A stretch of DNA of 64,000 nt from Chlorophyllum brunneum (GCA_963576785.1 OY756142.1:3534001-3598000); one strand, 5' to 3'; numbered from the stretch's first letter, positions 10,112 through 20,280 are shown. The notes: generated from the sequence alone by a model not told the origin. Numbers and translations are program-made.

Positions 10112-12955
10112 GCGCAAACCTGAGAGCCAATAAACCTAAAGTTTCTGTTTTATCCCACAATAGACGATACATGATTCCCCAGAAATGAAACTCGACACGC
10201 GAACTTCTCCTTAACTCGACAATCCAGACAAGAAAAGGACGCAAACCAATTACAACCCTTGTAGACTCTGGATGCACCCACACGTGCATAGCACAACGAA
10301 CGATAGATGAAGAACAGATCCTGACTAAACCCCTGGAGACCCCGATCAGAGTAATCAATGCCAACGGAACAGAAAATAAAAAAGGAGAGATAACGGACAA
10401 GGCACAATTGGTATTAAACAACGGCAACCACATGGAACAAATCGATGCTCTAGTAACACAATTGGAAAGTGCAGACTTATATCTCGGACATGACTGGCTG
10501 GTTAAACATAATCTGGAAATCGATTGGAACAATCATGTCATACGATTCACCAGATGCCCAGACAACTGCAAAATATCACATAGCAACATACAGTTCAACA
10601 AGAGAATACAGACAATCAAAGAACACATTGAAGAGAAAAAGGCGGACCGGACGAACGATGAAGATCTACTACCATACCTCCGACAATACACCCACCTATT
10701 CAACAAGAAAAACTTCGACAAACTACCTGAACACACGGTATGGGACCACGAGATAAATCTGTCCGAAGATGCACCCCCGGTACTACAGTCCAAGGTCTAC
10801 CCAATGACAATAACAGAGAAGCAGGAACTACAGAAATTCCTTGACGAAAACCTCGCCTCAGGACGAATCAGACCATCACAATCCCCCTACACCACCCCAT
10901 GTTTCTTTATACCAAAAAAAGATGGAACAAAACACCTGGTACAGGACTACAAAAAACTGAACGAACACACCATCAAAGACAAGACACCACTGCCACTCAT
11001 AGGCGAAGTCCTAGACCGGTTAAAGGATGCAAAGGTATTCAATAAGCTCGATATCATTTGGGGATATAACAACGTCAGGATCAGAGAAGGGGATGAATAG
11101 AAGGCAGTGTTTGTAACAAACAGTGGACTATTTGAACCCATGGTCATGTTCTTTGGGATAAGCAACTCACCGGCGACCTTTCAGAGAATGATGAACATGG
11201 TATTTCGGGAAATGTTACATGAAGGAACGCTTGTCAACTACATGGACGACTTCGTCATTCCGGGAACCACACAGGAAGAACTCGAGAAAAGAACAACGTG
11301 GTTCTTAGACATTGCAGCCAAGCACCAACTCTACTTCAAACGGTCAAAATGTGTGTTCGACACAAAAGAAATACCCATATTGGGCTTTATAGTTGGACAA
11401 GGCAGCGTAAAAATGGAGGAGGAAAAGGTGAAAGTAGTAAAAGAATGGCCAACACCCAAATCCGTAAAGGACGTCAAAAAATTCCTGGGTTTCGCAAACT
11501 TCTACTGACAATTTATACAAGACTTCAGTAACATAGCAACACCCCTGCATGAGCTGAAGAAAAAAAATGCGCAATGGTCATGGTCAGAATGACAACAACA
11601 AACATTTGAGAAGATCAAGGAGAAGATCACGAGCGAACCAGTACTAGCAATGCCCCAGGACAAAGGACAATATAGGGTAGAGGTGGATGTGTCAGGATAC
11701 GGAGTAGGAGCGGTATTATCACAAAACCAGAATGACCAGTGGCACCCAATTGCCTTTCACTCGAGAACAATGACACCGGCAGAACGAAACTACCAAATCT
11801 ACGACAAGGAACTATTAGCAATCCAAGAAGCAATCAAAACGTGGAGACAATACCTACTCGATGCCGACAAACCATTCGAAATATGGACGGACCACAAGAA
11901 CTTAGAATACTTCAGGAAACCGCAACAACTCACAGGACGACAGGCAAGATGGCAACTGGAATTACAGGAATATCGCTACATGCTAAAACACATACCCACA
12001 AAGACAAACACGAAAGCAGACGTACTATCAAGACTAGCAAAAATGGACACAACCAGAGACAACACAAATATCATGCTATTACCCGACCACTTATTCAATA
12101 ACACTATCACCGAGATCAGACAAATTTGGGAAATATCGGGAGAAGAAGACCTGAAACACCGATTGTGAAAGGAGCAAAGAAGAGAAACACAGTGGCTAAG
12201 AGAAAAGGAGAAACGACCAGAGGAGATATGGGAGACTGATGGATTACCTATGTTCGAAGGAAGAATATATGTACCACCAAACGCCGAGCTACGCCAAGAA
12301 ATACTCCAACAACACCACGACAAAACGGACGTAGGACACCCGGGACAGCACAGAATGATCGAACTCCTCAAAAGGACATATTGGTGGCCACAAATGCACA
12401 ATGATGTTAAATGATACATCAAGGGATGCGACACATGTCAACGAAACAAAATACTCCAGACACGACCCACCACACATCTCCATCCACTACTGATACCCAC
12501 CGGACCATGGGAAGAGATATCAATCGACATAATAGGACCACTACCAGAATCAGAAGGATATGACGCAATACTTGTCATCGTTGATCGTTTCAGCAAAATA
12601 ATCAGACTATGCACAGTTAACACCACCCTATCATCCGAGGAGTTAGGAGATATTTATCGGGATGATATATGGAGACAACATGGGATACCCCCAGAATCAT
12701 CAGTGACAGAGGTCCACAATTCGCATCAAAATTCATGGCAGAACTTTGCAGAGCAACCGGCACCCAACGTAACCTATCCATGGCATACCATCCACAAACA
12801 GATGGTCAGACGGAGCGCATCAACCAGGAGGTCAAGGCATACCTCAGAAACGTAATCAACCATGCACAGAACAACTGGAAGAAGTAGCTCAGCACAGCAG
12901 AATTCCAGTATAATGACAAAACACATAGTGCCACAGGACATTCACCATTCCAGAT

Positions 12956-13255
12956 TGTTACGAATCATAGACCGTTCATTCCCATCATGCGCCCATTACC
13001 TCGTGTACCCTCATACTCGTTTCATCTCCTGTATCACCCTAGAGGCTGTGCCTCCTACCTGACTCGTTCTACTCGTCTCCTATGACTCCGTTACTCGACT
13101 CCCTTATTATTAGCCTCTACCACTAGTATATAAAGTGTAGTAATACTTGATGTATTCCTTACACTTTACCAATCGTATCATCCCTTCTTCCTCTCTCTAC
13201 TTCCCTCCCTTTATCCAAAGGCTTGCAACCTGAGTCAGAGACTAAGGTCGTAACA
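12956..13255 (+). repeat. P2 5' LTR with promoter
   Basis: 300 bp, TGTTACGA...TCGTAACA. TATATAAAG at 13127-13135 should place the RNA start near 13160, beside ACACTTTACC at 13161. Confidence 0.93.
13127..13135 (+). promoter_or_regulatory. TATA box of the P2 LTR
   Basis: TATATAAAG, preserved in all LTR copies of the window. About 30 bp downstream lies ACACTTTACCAA (13161-13172), the probable 5' end of the genomic RNA. Confidence 0.7.
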
Positions 13256-13256
13256 T

Positions 13257-13268
13257 TTGGTAAAGTGT
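13257..13268 (+). other. P2 primer-binding site, complementary to the RNA 5' end
   Basis: TTGGTAAAGTGT starts 2 nt inside the LTR and is the exact reverse complement of 13161-13172 in the LTR. In Tf1-type retrotransposons the first bases of the mRNA fold back on the PBS and prime reverse transcription without a tRNA; the distances here fit that. A tRNA primer is not excluded. Confidence 0.65.
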
Positions 13269-13348
13269 CATTCGACTCACCTTGCAAGAGAGGTGCCACT
13301 ATTCGTAGCTAGGCTTGGAATAATAGCCTCCGACCAGGACAACAGTAT

Positions 13349-14614
13349 ATGAGCAGCAGTAGCTCATCGAGAACACCGAGAAGACAGAGAGCTCCGAGAC
13401 CAACCGACATCCAGGGTTCACCCGTAGCAACAGGATCCAAACGATCAACAGAACCAGAAATCCCTGAAGGCCTTAAACGGCAGAAATCCGAACACAGCGT
13501 AGACGAGACCACAGCTCTATTTGAAACCGAATTCGACACAGAAGTCGCCGAGAACACATCCGATATAGATATCGCCGAAACCTACGAGGAAGAATCCGAA
13601 CACAGCACAGACGAAGAACCAGCTCCGGTTGAAGAAGAAATCGACACAGCTCTATTCGAAACCGAATTCGACACAGAAGTTGCCGACGCCACAGCCGATA
13701 TAGAAATCGCCGAAACCTACGAACACAGCGAACCAGAGTCAGAACCAGAAATGACAGACGAGATCAACGTACCAAAGAACCTAGCCCCGGAACCAGGATA
13801 TTTTAATGGGGATAGGACCAAATTTGACGATTGGTGGAGAGCCATATCCTTATGGCTGATGTTCAACAAGATAGACGAAGAAGAACAGAAAATAGTAGCC
13901 ATTTTGGCAAGGATGAAAGGAGGACTAGCAGGTCCTTACGCCAACACGCAGTTACAAGCTATCCAGAATAAGAAAACACCGGCTTGGGAGGACTTTACGA
14001 AAGAAGTAGAAGCCACATTCTCCTTGGGGAATAGGAAAGCCATAGCAGAAGGAGAAATAGAGACGTTCAAACAGGGAAAGAAGAACACAGCAGACTTCTT
14101 AATCGAATTCGAAGCATTAAGAGCCCAAGCAGGAACAGACGACACACATGCGATATTCCTTCTCAAGCGCCACACCAGAGCAGACATTATTCGAACCATA
14201 GTAGGTTACCCGACAACCTCCGTCCCAACAACATACAGCAAATGGAAAACCACGATCCTCGCAGTAGGACAAGGTTACGAAGCAACGGACATCACTAGAG
14301 GAGATGTCAAAACCACCACCGGAGTTATCTATGGGGGAAGAGGACAACCCATGGAGATAGGACGACAAAGGGCAGACGCCGATCAGACTGGAAAACCGAG
14401 GTGCTACAATTGTAACCTCTATGGGCATATTGCCAAATACTGCAGGAAGAAGACAAAAGTCACGTACACCAAAATAACATGTTACAATTGCGGTAAACAG
14501 GGCCACATCTCGAAGAACTGCCGAGCACCCAAGAAAGCCCATATCAGAGAAGTCAACGAGGATGATGAACAAGAAATAGAGGAGAAAGAGGATTTTGTCG
14601 AAGGCTCCGAGTAG
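13349..14614 (+). CDS. P2 Gag
   Basis: 421 aa, from ATG 13349 to TAG 14612. Residues 1-30 are Ser/Arg/Pro-rich. Residues about 50-135 are very acidic and contain a repeated block (ALFETEFDTEVA...DI.IAETYE, present twice). The middle is the capsid-like region (WWRAISLWLMFNKID ... YTTSVPTTYSKWKTTI). Two CCHC zinc knuckles near residues 350-390 (CYNCNLYGHIAKYC, CYNCGKQGHISKNC) would bind RNA. It would form the cytoplasmic virus-like particle. The pol frame is -1 relative to this one and is open over the last 46 nt, so Gag-Pol fusion by frameshifting is plausible. Confidence 0.92.
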   Translation: MSSSSSSRTPRRQRAPRPTDIQGSPVATGSKRSTEPEIPEGLKRQKSEHSVDETTALFETEFDTEVAENTSDIDIAETYEEESEHSTDEEPAPVEEEIDTALFETEFDTEVADATADIEIAETYEHSEPESEPEMTDEINVPKNLAPEPGYFNGDRTKFDDWWRAISLWLMFNKIDEEEQKIVAILARMKGGLAGPYANTQLQAIQNKKTPAWEDFTKEVEATFSLGNRKAIAEGEIETFKQGKKNTADFLIEFEALRAQAGTDDTHAIFLLKRHTRADIIRTIVGYPTTSVPTTYSKWKTTILAVGQGYEATDITRGDVKTTTGVIYGGRGQPMEIGRQRADADQTGKPRCYNCNLYGHIAKYCRKKTKVTYTKITCYNCGKQGHISKNCRAPKKAHIREVNEDDEQEIEEKEDFVEGSE

Positions 14615-14673
14615 GCGCAAACCCGCGAGCCAATAAAACTAGAGTTTCTGTTTTATCACACAATAGACGATAT

Positions 14674-17600
14674 GTGATTCCCCAAAAACGAAACTCTACG
14701 CGCGAACTTCTCCTCGACTCAACAATCCAGACAAGAAAAGGACGCAGACAAATCACAACCCTCGTAGACTCCGGATGCACCCACACGTGCATAGCACAAC
14801 GAACAATAGACGAAGAACAGATCCCGACTAAACCTCTGGAAACCCCAATCAGAGTGATCAATGCCGACGGCACAGAAAATAAAAAGGGAGAAATAACGGA
14901 CAAGGCACAACTGGTACTAAACAACGGCAACCACACGGAACAAATCGACGCTCTAGTAACACAATTGGAAAGCGCGGACTTATACCTGGGGCACGATTGG
15001 CTGGTCAAACATAACCCGGAAATCGATTGGAACAATCATGTCATACGATTCACGAGATGTCCAGAAGATTGCAAAACAGCACATAGCAACATACGATTCA
15101 ACGAGAAAATACGGACAGTCAAGGAACACATTGAAGAGAAAAAGGCGGACCGGACGGACGATGAAGATCTACCACCATACCTCCGACAGTACACCCATCT
15201 ATTCAACAAAAAGAACTTCGATAACCTACCCGCACATACGGTATGGGACCACGAGATAAATCTGTCAGAAGACGCACCCCCGGTACTGCAGTCCAAAGTT
15301 TACCCGATGACAATAATGGAAAAACAGGAACTACAAAAATTCCTCGACGAAAACCTCGCCTCAGGACGTATCAGACCATCACAATCCCCCTACGCCACCC
15401 CATGCTTCTTTATACCAAAGAAAGACGGAACAAAACGCCTGGTACAAGATTACAAGAAGCTGAATGAATACACCATCAAAGATAAAACGCCACTACCACT
15501 TATAAGCGAGGTGTTAGACCGACTAAAGGGCGCAAAAGTGTTTAATAAGCTCGACATCATTTGGGGATACAACAACGTCCGAATCAGGAAAGGAGACGAA
15601 TGGAAGGCAGCGTTCGTAACAAACAACGGATTATTTGAACCTACAGTCATGTTCTTCGGAATGAGCAATTCACCGGCAACCTTCCAAAGAATGATGAACA
15701 CGATATTCCGAGAACTATTACATGAAGGGACGCTTGTCAACTACATGGACGATTTCGTCATTCCAGGAACCACACAGGAGGAACTCGAGAAAAGAACGAC
15801 ACGGTTCTTAGACATTGCAGCCAAACACCAGCTATACTTCAAACGATCAAAATGTATGTTCGACGCGAAAGAGATACCCATACTGGGCTTTGTGGTAGGA
15901 CAAGGCAGCGTTAAAATGGAAGAAGAAAAGGTGAAAGCAGTAAGGGAATGGCCAACACCCAAATCCGTGAAGGATGTCGAAAAATTCCTCGGCTTTGCAA
16001 ATTTCTACCGACGATTCATACAAGACTTCAGTAACATAGCAACACCACTACATGAACTCAAGAAGAAAGACGCACAATGGTCATGGTCAGAACGGCAACA
16101 ACAAGCGTTCGAAGAAATCAAGAAAAAAATCACGAGCGAACCAGTACTAGCGATGCCCCGAGATAAAGGACAATATAGAGTGGAGGTAGACGCATCAGGG
16201 TACGGAGTAGGAGCGGTATTATCACAAGACCAAGATAACCAGTGGCACCCAATCGCATTCCACTCGAGAACAATGACACCGGCAGAACGAAATTACCAGA
16301 TCTATGACAAAGAACTATTGGCAATCCGAGAAGCGGTCAAAACTTGGAGACAATATCTACTCGACGCCGACAAACCATTCGAGATATGGACGGACCACAA
16401 GAACTTGGAATACTTTAGGAAACCGCAACAACTCACAGGACGACAGGCGAGATGGCAACTGGAACTACAGGAATATCACTACACGTTGAAACACATACCC
16501 GGAAAAACAAACACAAAAGCAGATGTATTATCAAGACTAACGAAAACGGACACAACCAGAGACAACACAGATATCACGCTATTACCCGACCACTTATTCG
16601 ACAACGCTACCACCGAAATCAGACAAATGTGGGACATATCAGGAGAAGAAGACCTGAAACACCGACTGCGAAAGGAGCAGAGGAGAGAAACACAATGGTT
16701 AAGAGAAAAGGAGAAACGACCAGAGGAGATATGGGAAACTGATGGATTACCCATCTTCGAAGGAAGAATATACGTACCACCAAACACCGAATTACGCCAA
16801 GAAATACTCCAACAACACCACGACAAAACGGACGTAGGACACCCGGGACAACATAGAATGATCGAACTCCTCAAAAGGACATATTGGTGGCCACAAATGC
16901 GCAACGATGTTAAACGATACATCAAGGGATGTGACACATGTCAGAGAAATAAAATACTCCGAACACGACCTACCACACACCTCCATCCGTTACCAATACC
17001 CACTGGACCATGGGAAGAGATATCAATCGACATGATAGGACCACTGCCAGAATCGGAGGGATACGACGCGATACTCGTCATCGTTGATCGTTTCAGCAAA
17101 ATGATCAGGCTACGAGCAGTTAACACCACCCTATCATCCGAGGAGCTAGGAGATATATATCGGGACGACATATGGAGACAACATGGGATACCACGCAGGA
17201 TCATCAGTGACAGAGGCCCACAGTTCGCATCAAAATTCATGGCGGAACTTTGCAAAGCAACCGGCACCCAACGAAACCTATCCACGGCATACCATCCACA
17301 AACAGATGGTCAAACGGAGCGCATCAACCAAGAGGTTGAGGCCTACCTCAGAAATGTAATCAATCACGCACAGAACAACTGGAAGAAATGGCTCAGCACG
17401 GCAGAATTCCAGTATAACGACAAAACACATAGCGCCACAGGACATTCACCGTTCCAGATAGTATACGGACGACACCCATGGAAGGGTGACATCTCAAACG
17501 AGATCAAGGCTCCAGCAATCACGGAAAGAATACAAGAACTGCAGGACATACGCCAAGCAACGATCAAAATGCTCCAACAAAACCAGATACAGATGGAAAA

Positions 17601-18096
17601 GCGAAACAGCACAAAGCCAGAACACGAGTACCAAATAGGAGACCAAATTTGGCTGGAAGCAGACAATATTAGGACAACAAGACCAACGAAAAAATTAGAT
17701 CACAAGAGATACGGACCGTTCCGAGTAAAAGAAAAAATAGGCGAAACAAGCTACCGCCTGGAGCTACCTGAAACATGGGCGATACACGACGTATTCAACA
17801 GCAGACTACTTTCCCCCTATCACAACCCCGAGTATGACAGCCAGCGCACTCCGCCACCACCGATCCCCGAGATAATTAACGATGAAGAACACTACGAAGT
17901 AGACGAAGTCCGAGGACACCGCATGAGAGGGAAACGAAAACAGTACCTAATACACTGGAAAGGATATACGTCCGAAGAAGATACATGGGAAGACGAAACA
18001 AACTTAGACAGCGCCAAGGAAGCAGTACAAGAATTCATAAGCAAGATTTCGAGGACGAAACCTATAAAAAGGGGAGGTAAAAAACAGCAATTATGA
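14674..18096 (+). CDS. P2 Pol polyprotein (protease-RT-RNase H-integrase-chromodomain)
   Basis: 1,140 codons from 14674, but the first codon there is GTG and the frame is open back to 14569, overlapping the gag end. No ATG precedes the protease, so it is likely made as a -1 fusion with Gag or by unusual initiation. Domains in order: aspartic protease (LVDSGCTHTC, about residue 30), RT (KLDIIWGYNNVRI, NYMDDFVIPG), RNase H (VEVDASGYGVGAVLS, WTDHKNLEYF), integrase with an HHCC zinc site (HPGQHRMIELLK ... CDTCQ) and D,D-E core (SIDMIGP, ISDRGPQF, TDGQTERINQE), then a chromodomain near residue 1080 (YEVDEVRGH, IHWKGYTSEEDTWEDE). The chromodomain assigns it to chromoviruses and should direct integration to particular chromatin. 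The YMDD form of the RT box is uncommon in Gypsy elements, where Y-L/V/I-DD is usual. Confidence 0.93.
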   Translation: MIPQKRNSTRELLLDSTIQTRKGRRQITTLVDSGCTHTCIAQRTIDEEQIPTKPLETPIRVINADGTENKKGEITDKAQLVLNNGNHTEQIDALVTQLESADLYLGHDWLVKHNPEIDWNNHVIRFTRCPEDCKTAHSNIRFNEKIRTVKEHIEEKKADRTDDEDLPPYLRQYTHLFNKKNFDNLPAHTVWDHEINLSEDAPPVLQSKVYPMTIMEKQELQKFLDENLASGRIRPSQSPYATPCFFIPKKDGTKRLVQDYKKLNEYTIKDKTPLPLISEVLDRLKGAKVFNKLDIIWGYNNVRIRKGDEWKAAFVTNNGLFEPTVMFFGMSNSPATFQRMMNTIFRELLHEGTLVNYMDDFVIPGTTQEELEKRTTRFLDIAAKHQLYFKRSKCMFDAKEIPILGFVVGQGSVKMEEEKVKAVREWPTPKSVKDVEKFLGFANFYRRFIQDFSNIATPLHELKKKDAQWSWSERQQQAFEEIKKKITSEPVLAMPRDKGQYRVEVDASGYGVGAVLSQDQDNQWHPIAFHSRTMTPAERNYQIYDKELLAIREAVKTWRQYLLDADKPFEIWTDHKNLEYFRKPQQLTGRQARWQLELQEYHYTLKHIPGKTNTKADVLSRLTKTDTTRDNTDITLLPDHLFDNATTEIRQMWDISGEEDLKHRLRKEQRRETQWLREKEKRPEEIWETDGLPIFEGRIYVPPNTELRQEILQQHHDKTDVGHPGQHRMIELLKRTYWWPQMRNDVKRYIKGCDTCQRNKILRTRPTTHLHPLPIPTGPWEEISIDMIGPLPESEGYDAILVIVDRFSKMIRLRAVNTTLSSEELGDIYRDDIWRQHGIPRRIISDRGPQFASKFMAELCKATGTQRNLSTAYHPQTDGQTERINQEVEAYLRNVINHAQNNWKKWLSTAEFQYNDKTHSATGHSPFQIVYGRHPWKGDISNEIKAPAITERIQELQDIRQATIKMLQQNQIQMEKRNSTKPEHEYQIGDQIWLEADNIRTTRPTKKLDHKRYGPFRVKEKIGETSYRLELPETWAIHDVFNSRLLSPYHNPEYDSQRTPPPPIPEIINDEEHYEVDEVRGHRMRGKRKQYLIHWKGYTSEEDTWEDETNLDSAKEAVQEFISKISRTKPIKRGGKKQQL

Positions 18097-18284
18097 ACAG
18101 CAAACCTCGCATCTCAAGTAACCACTACACTCATCGCATCACTCGTGGTATTCACTTCACCCTTGACTTTGCCAACTATCTCTACAATACACCATGCCCG
18201 CCGAACGCCAACTTACCCCGTACCCCTACCTCGCAGAATTTGAAGAACTCGTCCCAGAAAGGACCAACCAGGAAGAAATCGTAG
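18093..18284 (+). CDS. P2 small ORF overlapping the pol stop (ATGA)
   Basis: 63 codons whose ATG (18093) overlaps the pol TGA (18094-18096). The peptide MNSKPRISSNHYTHRITRGI and the following FTLDFANYL-NTPC recur in P1 (20074), M1 (7952, minus) and M3 (34260). It may be a translated peptide, or it may serve as a bridge for ribosomes that stop at pol and restart for ORF3, whose ATG lies 101 nt downstream in a different frame. Whether it is coding is uncertain. Confidence 0.45.
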   Translation: MNSKPRISSNHYTHRITRGIHFTLDFANYLYNTPCPPNANLPRTPTSQNLKNSSQKGPTRKKS

Positions 18285-19030
18285 AAGGAGAAACCCTAGT
18301 CGACACCATAATACTACTGGGAGCAGCAGTAAAAGCAACCCAAGAAGGAGCCTCGAAAATTATGGACACCTTATCTGACGCCACTCCAAGACTCAATCAG
18401 TTCATCATCAACGAAGGAAGGAGAGACCAACTGGAGAGACACTTGTACGAGATTAACGACGACTTGCAACTCCTCGTTATCTCCAACATACGAGCTCGGA
18501 TGCACAGTATCCTTGTAGCCCTAGCCGAACGACTCAATACGTATGAATCCAGAAGCACAGACAACCTCTCCCACCACATCGTTAATCGACTACTCGTTAG
18601 TAACGACCCATTCCCCATCCAACACCACACCTGCCACACATGCGAACAAAAGACGCAAGAAAGAACCGCCGCCGACCAGCTACTCCACCCCGACATCGAA
18701 GAGGAAGTCGCTCACCTCCAAACCATACTCACCACGGTAGTACCCCCCATCACACCCATGACTTTCCACCCGCCGACAGGATATAACACCTTGAAATCAG
18801 AAGGAGAAAAGGACAACGATTATTGGAAAGAGATCGTGTACAAACTTTTAAGCAATCACACCAACGACAACACTACGTACAACAACCACACCCACTTCCT
18901 GTTTAAAGAAGGACCACCACACGCACCCCTCTGGATTGGTTTACGACGTGTTGACAAGACACCTCTCATTGGAGGAAACAAGAAGGACTTGGCCAGAGCT
19001 CTGGGAGCGGCCGTACCTATGAACGAGTAA
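18194..19030 (+). CDS. P2 ORF3, conserved extra protein of unknown function
   Basis: 278 aa (ATG in context CACCATGCC), between pol and the 3' LTR, where typical fungal chromoviruses have nothing. Mostly helical and charged; a CHTCEQK cysteine pair near residue 152, then HPDIEEEVAHLQTIL, PMTFHPPTGYNTLKSEGE, NDYWKEIV and an end FKEGPPHAPLWIGLRR. No signal peptide or membrane segment, so not an envelope protein. P1 has an open 278-aa homologue, and M1, M3 and M4 have degraded ones, all in the same place. I do not recognise a known domain. It could be a particle accessory, RNA-binding or anti-silencing protein; the sequence does not decide. Confidence 0.8.
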   Translation: MPAERQLTPYPYLAEFEELVPERTNQEEIVEGETLVDTIILLGAAVKATQEGASKIMDTLSDATPRLNQFIINEGRRDQLERHLYEINDDLQLLVISNIRARMHSILVALAERLNTYESRSTDNLSHHIVNRLLVSNDPFPIQHHTCHTCEQKTQERTAADQLLHPDIEEEVAHLQTILTTVVPPITPMTFHPPTGYNTLKSEGEKDNDYWKEIVYKLLSNHTNDNTTYNNHTHFLFKEGPPHAPLWIGLRRVDKTPLIGGNKKDLARALGAAVPMNE

Positions 19031-19123
19031 AAACACTCGTCGGGTTTTCTTAAAACAAATTCCATATGTTCTATCTTACAAAGGACCTTTACAGTAATAC
19101 GTATCATGAGGACATGAAGCTTG

Positions 19124-19135
19124 AAAGGGAGGTAT
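19124..19135 (+). other. P2 polypurine tract
   Basis: AAAGGGAGGTAT directly before the 3' LTR, the expected primer for plus-strand synthesis. P1 has the same tract before 21121. Confidence 0.75.
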
Positions 19136-19435
19136 TGTTACGAATCATAGACCGTTCATTCCCATCATGCGCCCATTACCTCGTGTACCCTCATACTCGT
19201 TTCATCTCCTGTATCACCCTAGAGGCTGTGCCTCCTACCTGACTCGTTCTACTCGTCTCCTATGACTCCGTTACTCGACTCCCTTATTATTAGCCTCTAC
19301 CACTAGTATATAAAGTGTAGTAATACTTGATGTATTCCTTACACTTTACCAATCGTATCATCCCTTCTTCCTCTCTCTACTTCCCTCCCTTTATCCAAAG
19401 GCTTGCAACCTGAGTCAGAGACTAAGGTCGTAACA
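19136..19435 (+). repeat. P2 3' LTR
   Basis: 300 bp, identical to 12956-13255 in every line I compared. Followed by the CAGAT target duplication. Confidence 0.93.
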
Positions 19436-20073
19436 CAGATAGTATACGGACGACATCCATGGAAAGGGGATATCTCAAACACAGGCAAGGCACCTGCAAT
19501 CACGGAGCGAATACAGGAGTTACAGGACATGCACCAAGAGACGATCAAAATGTTACAACAAAACCAGACGCAAATGGAGAAATGGAACAGTACAAAACCA
19601 GAACACGAGTACCGGGCAGGAGACCAAGTTTGGCTTGAGGCAGACAATATTAGGACAACAAGGCCAACAAAAAAACTTGATCACAGGAGATACGGACCAT
19701 TCCGGGTAAAAGAAAAAATAGGTGAAACAAGCTACCGACTGGAGCTACCTGAAACATGGGCGATACACAATGTGTTCAACAGCAGACTCCTCTCCTCCTA
19801 TCACAAACCCGAGTATGACAGCCAGCGTACTCTGCCACCACCGATCCCCGAGATAATCAATGATGAGGAACACTACGAGGTAGACAAAGTCCGAGGACAC
19901 CGCACAAAGGGAAAACGAAAACAGTACCTAGTATACTGGAAAGGATACACGTCCGAAGAAGATACATGGGAAGATGAAGCAAATCTGGAAAACGCCAAAG
20001 AAGCGGTACAAGAGTTTATGAGCAAGATTTCGAGGACAAAACCTATAAAAAGGGGAGGTAAAAAGCAGCAATT

Positions 20074-20280
20074 ATGAACAACAGACCTCGTATTCCAAGC
20101 AACCACTACACTCAACGCATCACTCGCTGCATCCATTTCACCCTTGACTTTGCCAACTATCTTCATAACACACCATGCCTGCTGAATGCCAACTTACTCC
20201 ATACCCCTACCTCAAAGAATTCGATGAACTCGTCCCAGAAAGAACCAGCCACGAGGAACTCGTGGAAGGAGAAACCCTAG
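20074..20280 (+). CDS. P1 small ORF overlapping the pol stop
   Basis: 68 codons, MNNRPRIPSNHYTQRITRCI then HFTLDFANYLHNTPC; same ATGA overlap with the pol stop as in P2. Coding status uncertain. Confidence 0.4.
   Translation: MNNRPRIPSNHYTQRITRCIHFTLDFANYLHNTPCLLNANLLHTPTSKNSMNSSQKEPATRNSWKEKP

Larger units (their letters stand above)
12956..19435 (+). mobile_element. Chromovirus P2, apparently intact young Ty3/Gypsy element
   Basis: 6,480 bp with two 300-bp LTRs (12956-13255, 19136-19435) that I find identical base for base, and a perfect target duplication CAGAT (12951-12955, 19436-19440) in the P1 integrase. It holds open gag, pol and ORF3, a primer-binding site, a polypurine tract and a chromodomain. 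Identical LTRs and no stops indicate a very recent insertion by a probably autonomous element. Confidence 0.95.
10128..20077 (+). pseudogene. P1 pol, split by P2 and degraded
   Basis: Coding pieces at about 10128-12955 and 19441-20077. Order: protease (LVDSGCTHTCIA), RT (NYMDDFVIPG), RNase H (WTDHKNLEYF), integrase (ISDRGPQFASKF region), chromodomain (YEVDKVRGH...YWKGYTSEEDTWEDE). Compared with P2 it has stops at 11098 (TAG for TGG), 11506, 11590, 12166, 12412 (TGA for CGA/CGG) and 12886 (TAG for TGG), and a 1-nt deletion near 12690. Joining 12955 to 19441 (dropping P2 and one CAGAT) restores the local FQI-VYGRHP order. Confidence 0.88.

Noticed and set aside
14590..14610. Canonical -1 slippery heptamer at the gag end
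   Set aside because: No X-XXY-YYZ text in the gag frame within the overlap, so I do not annotate a frameshift site.
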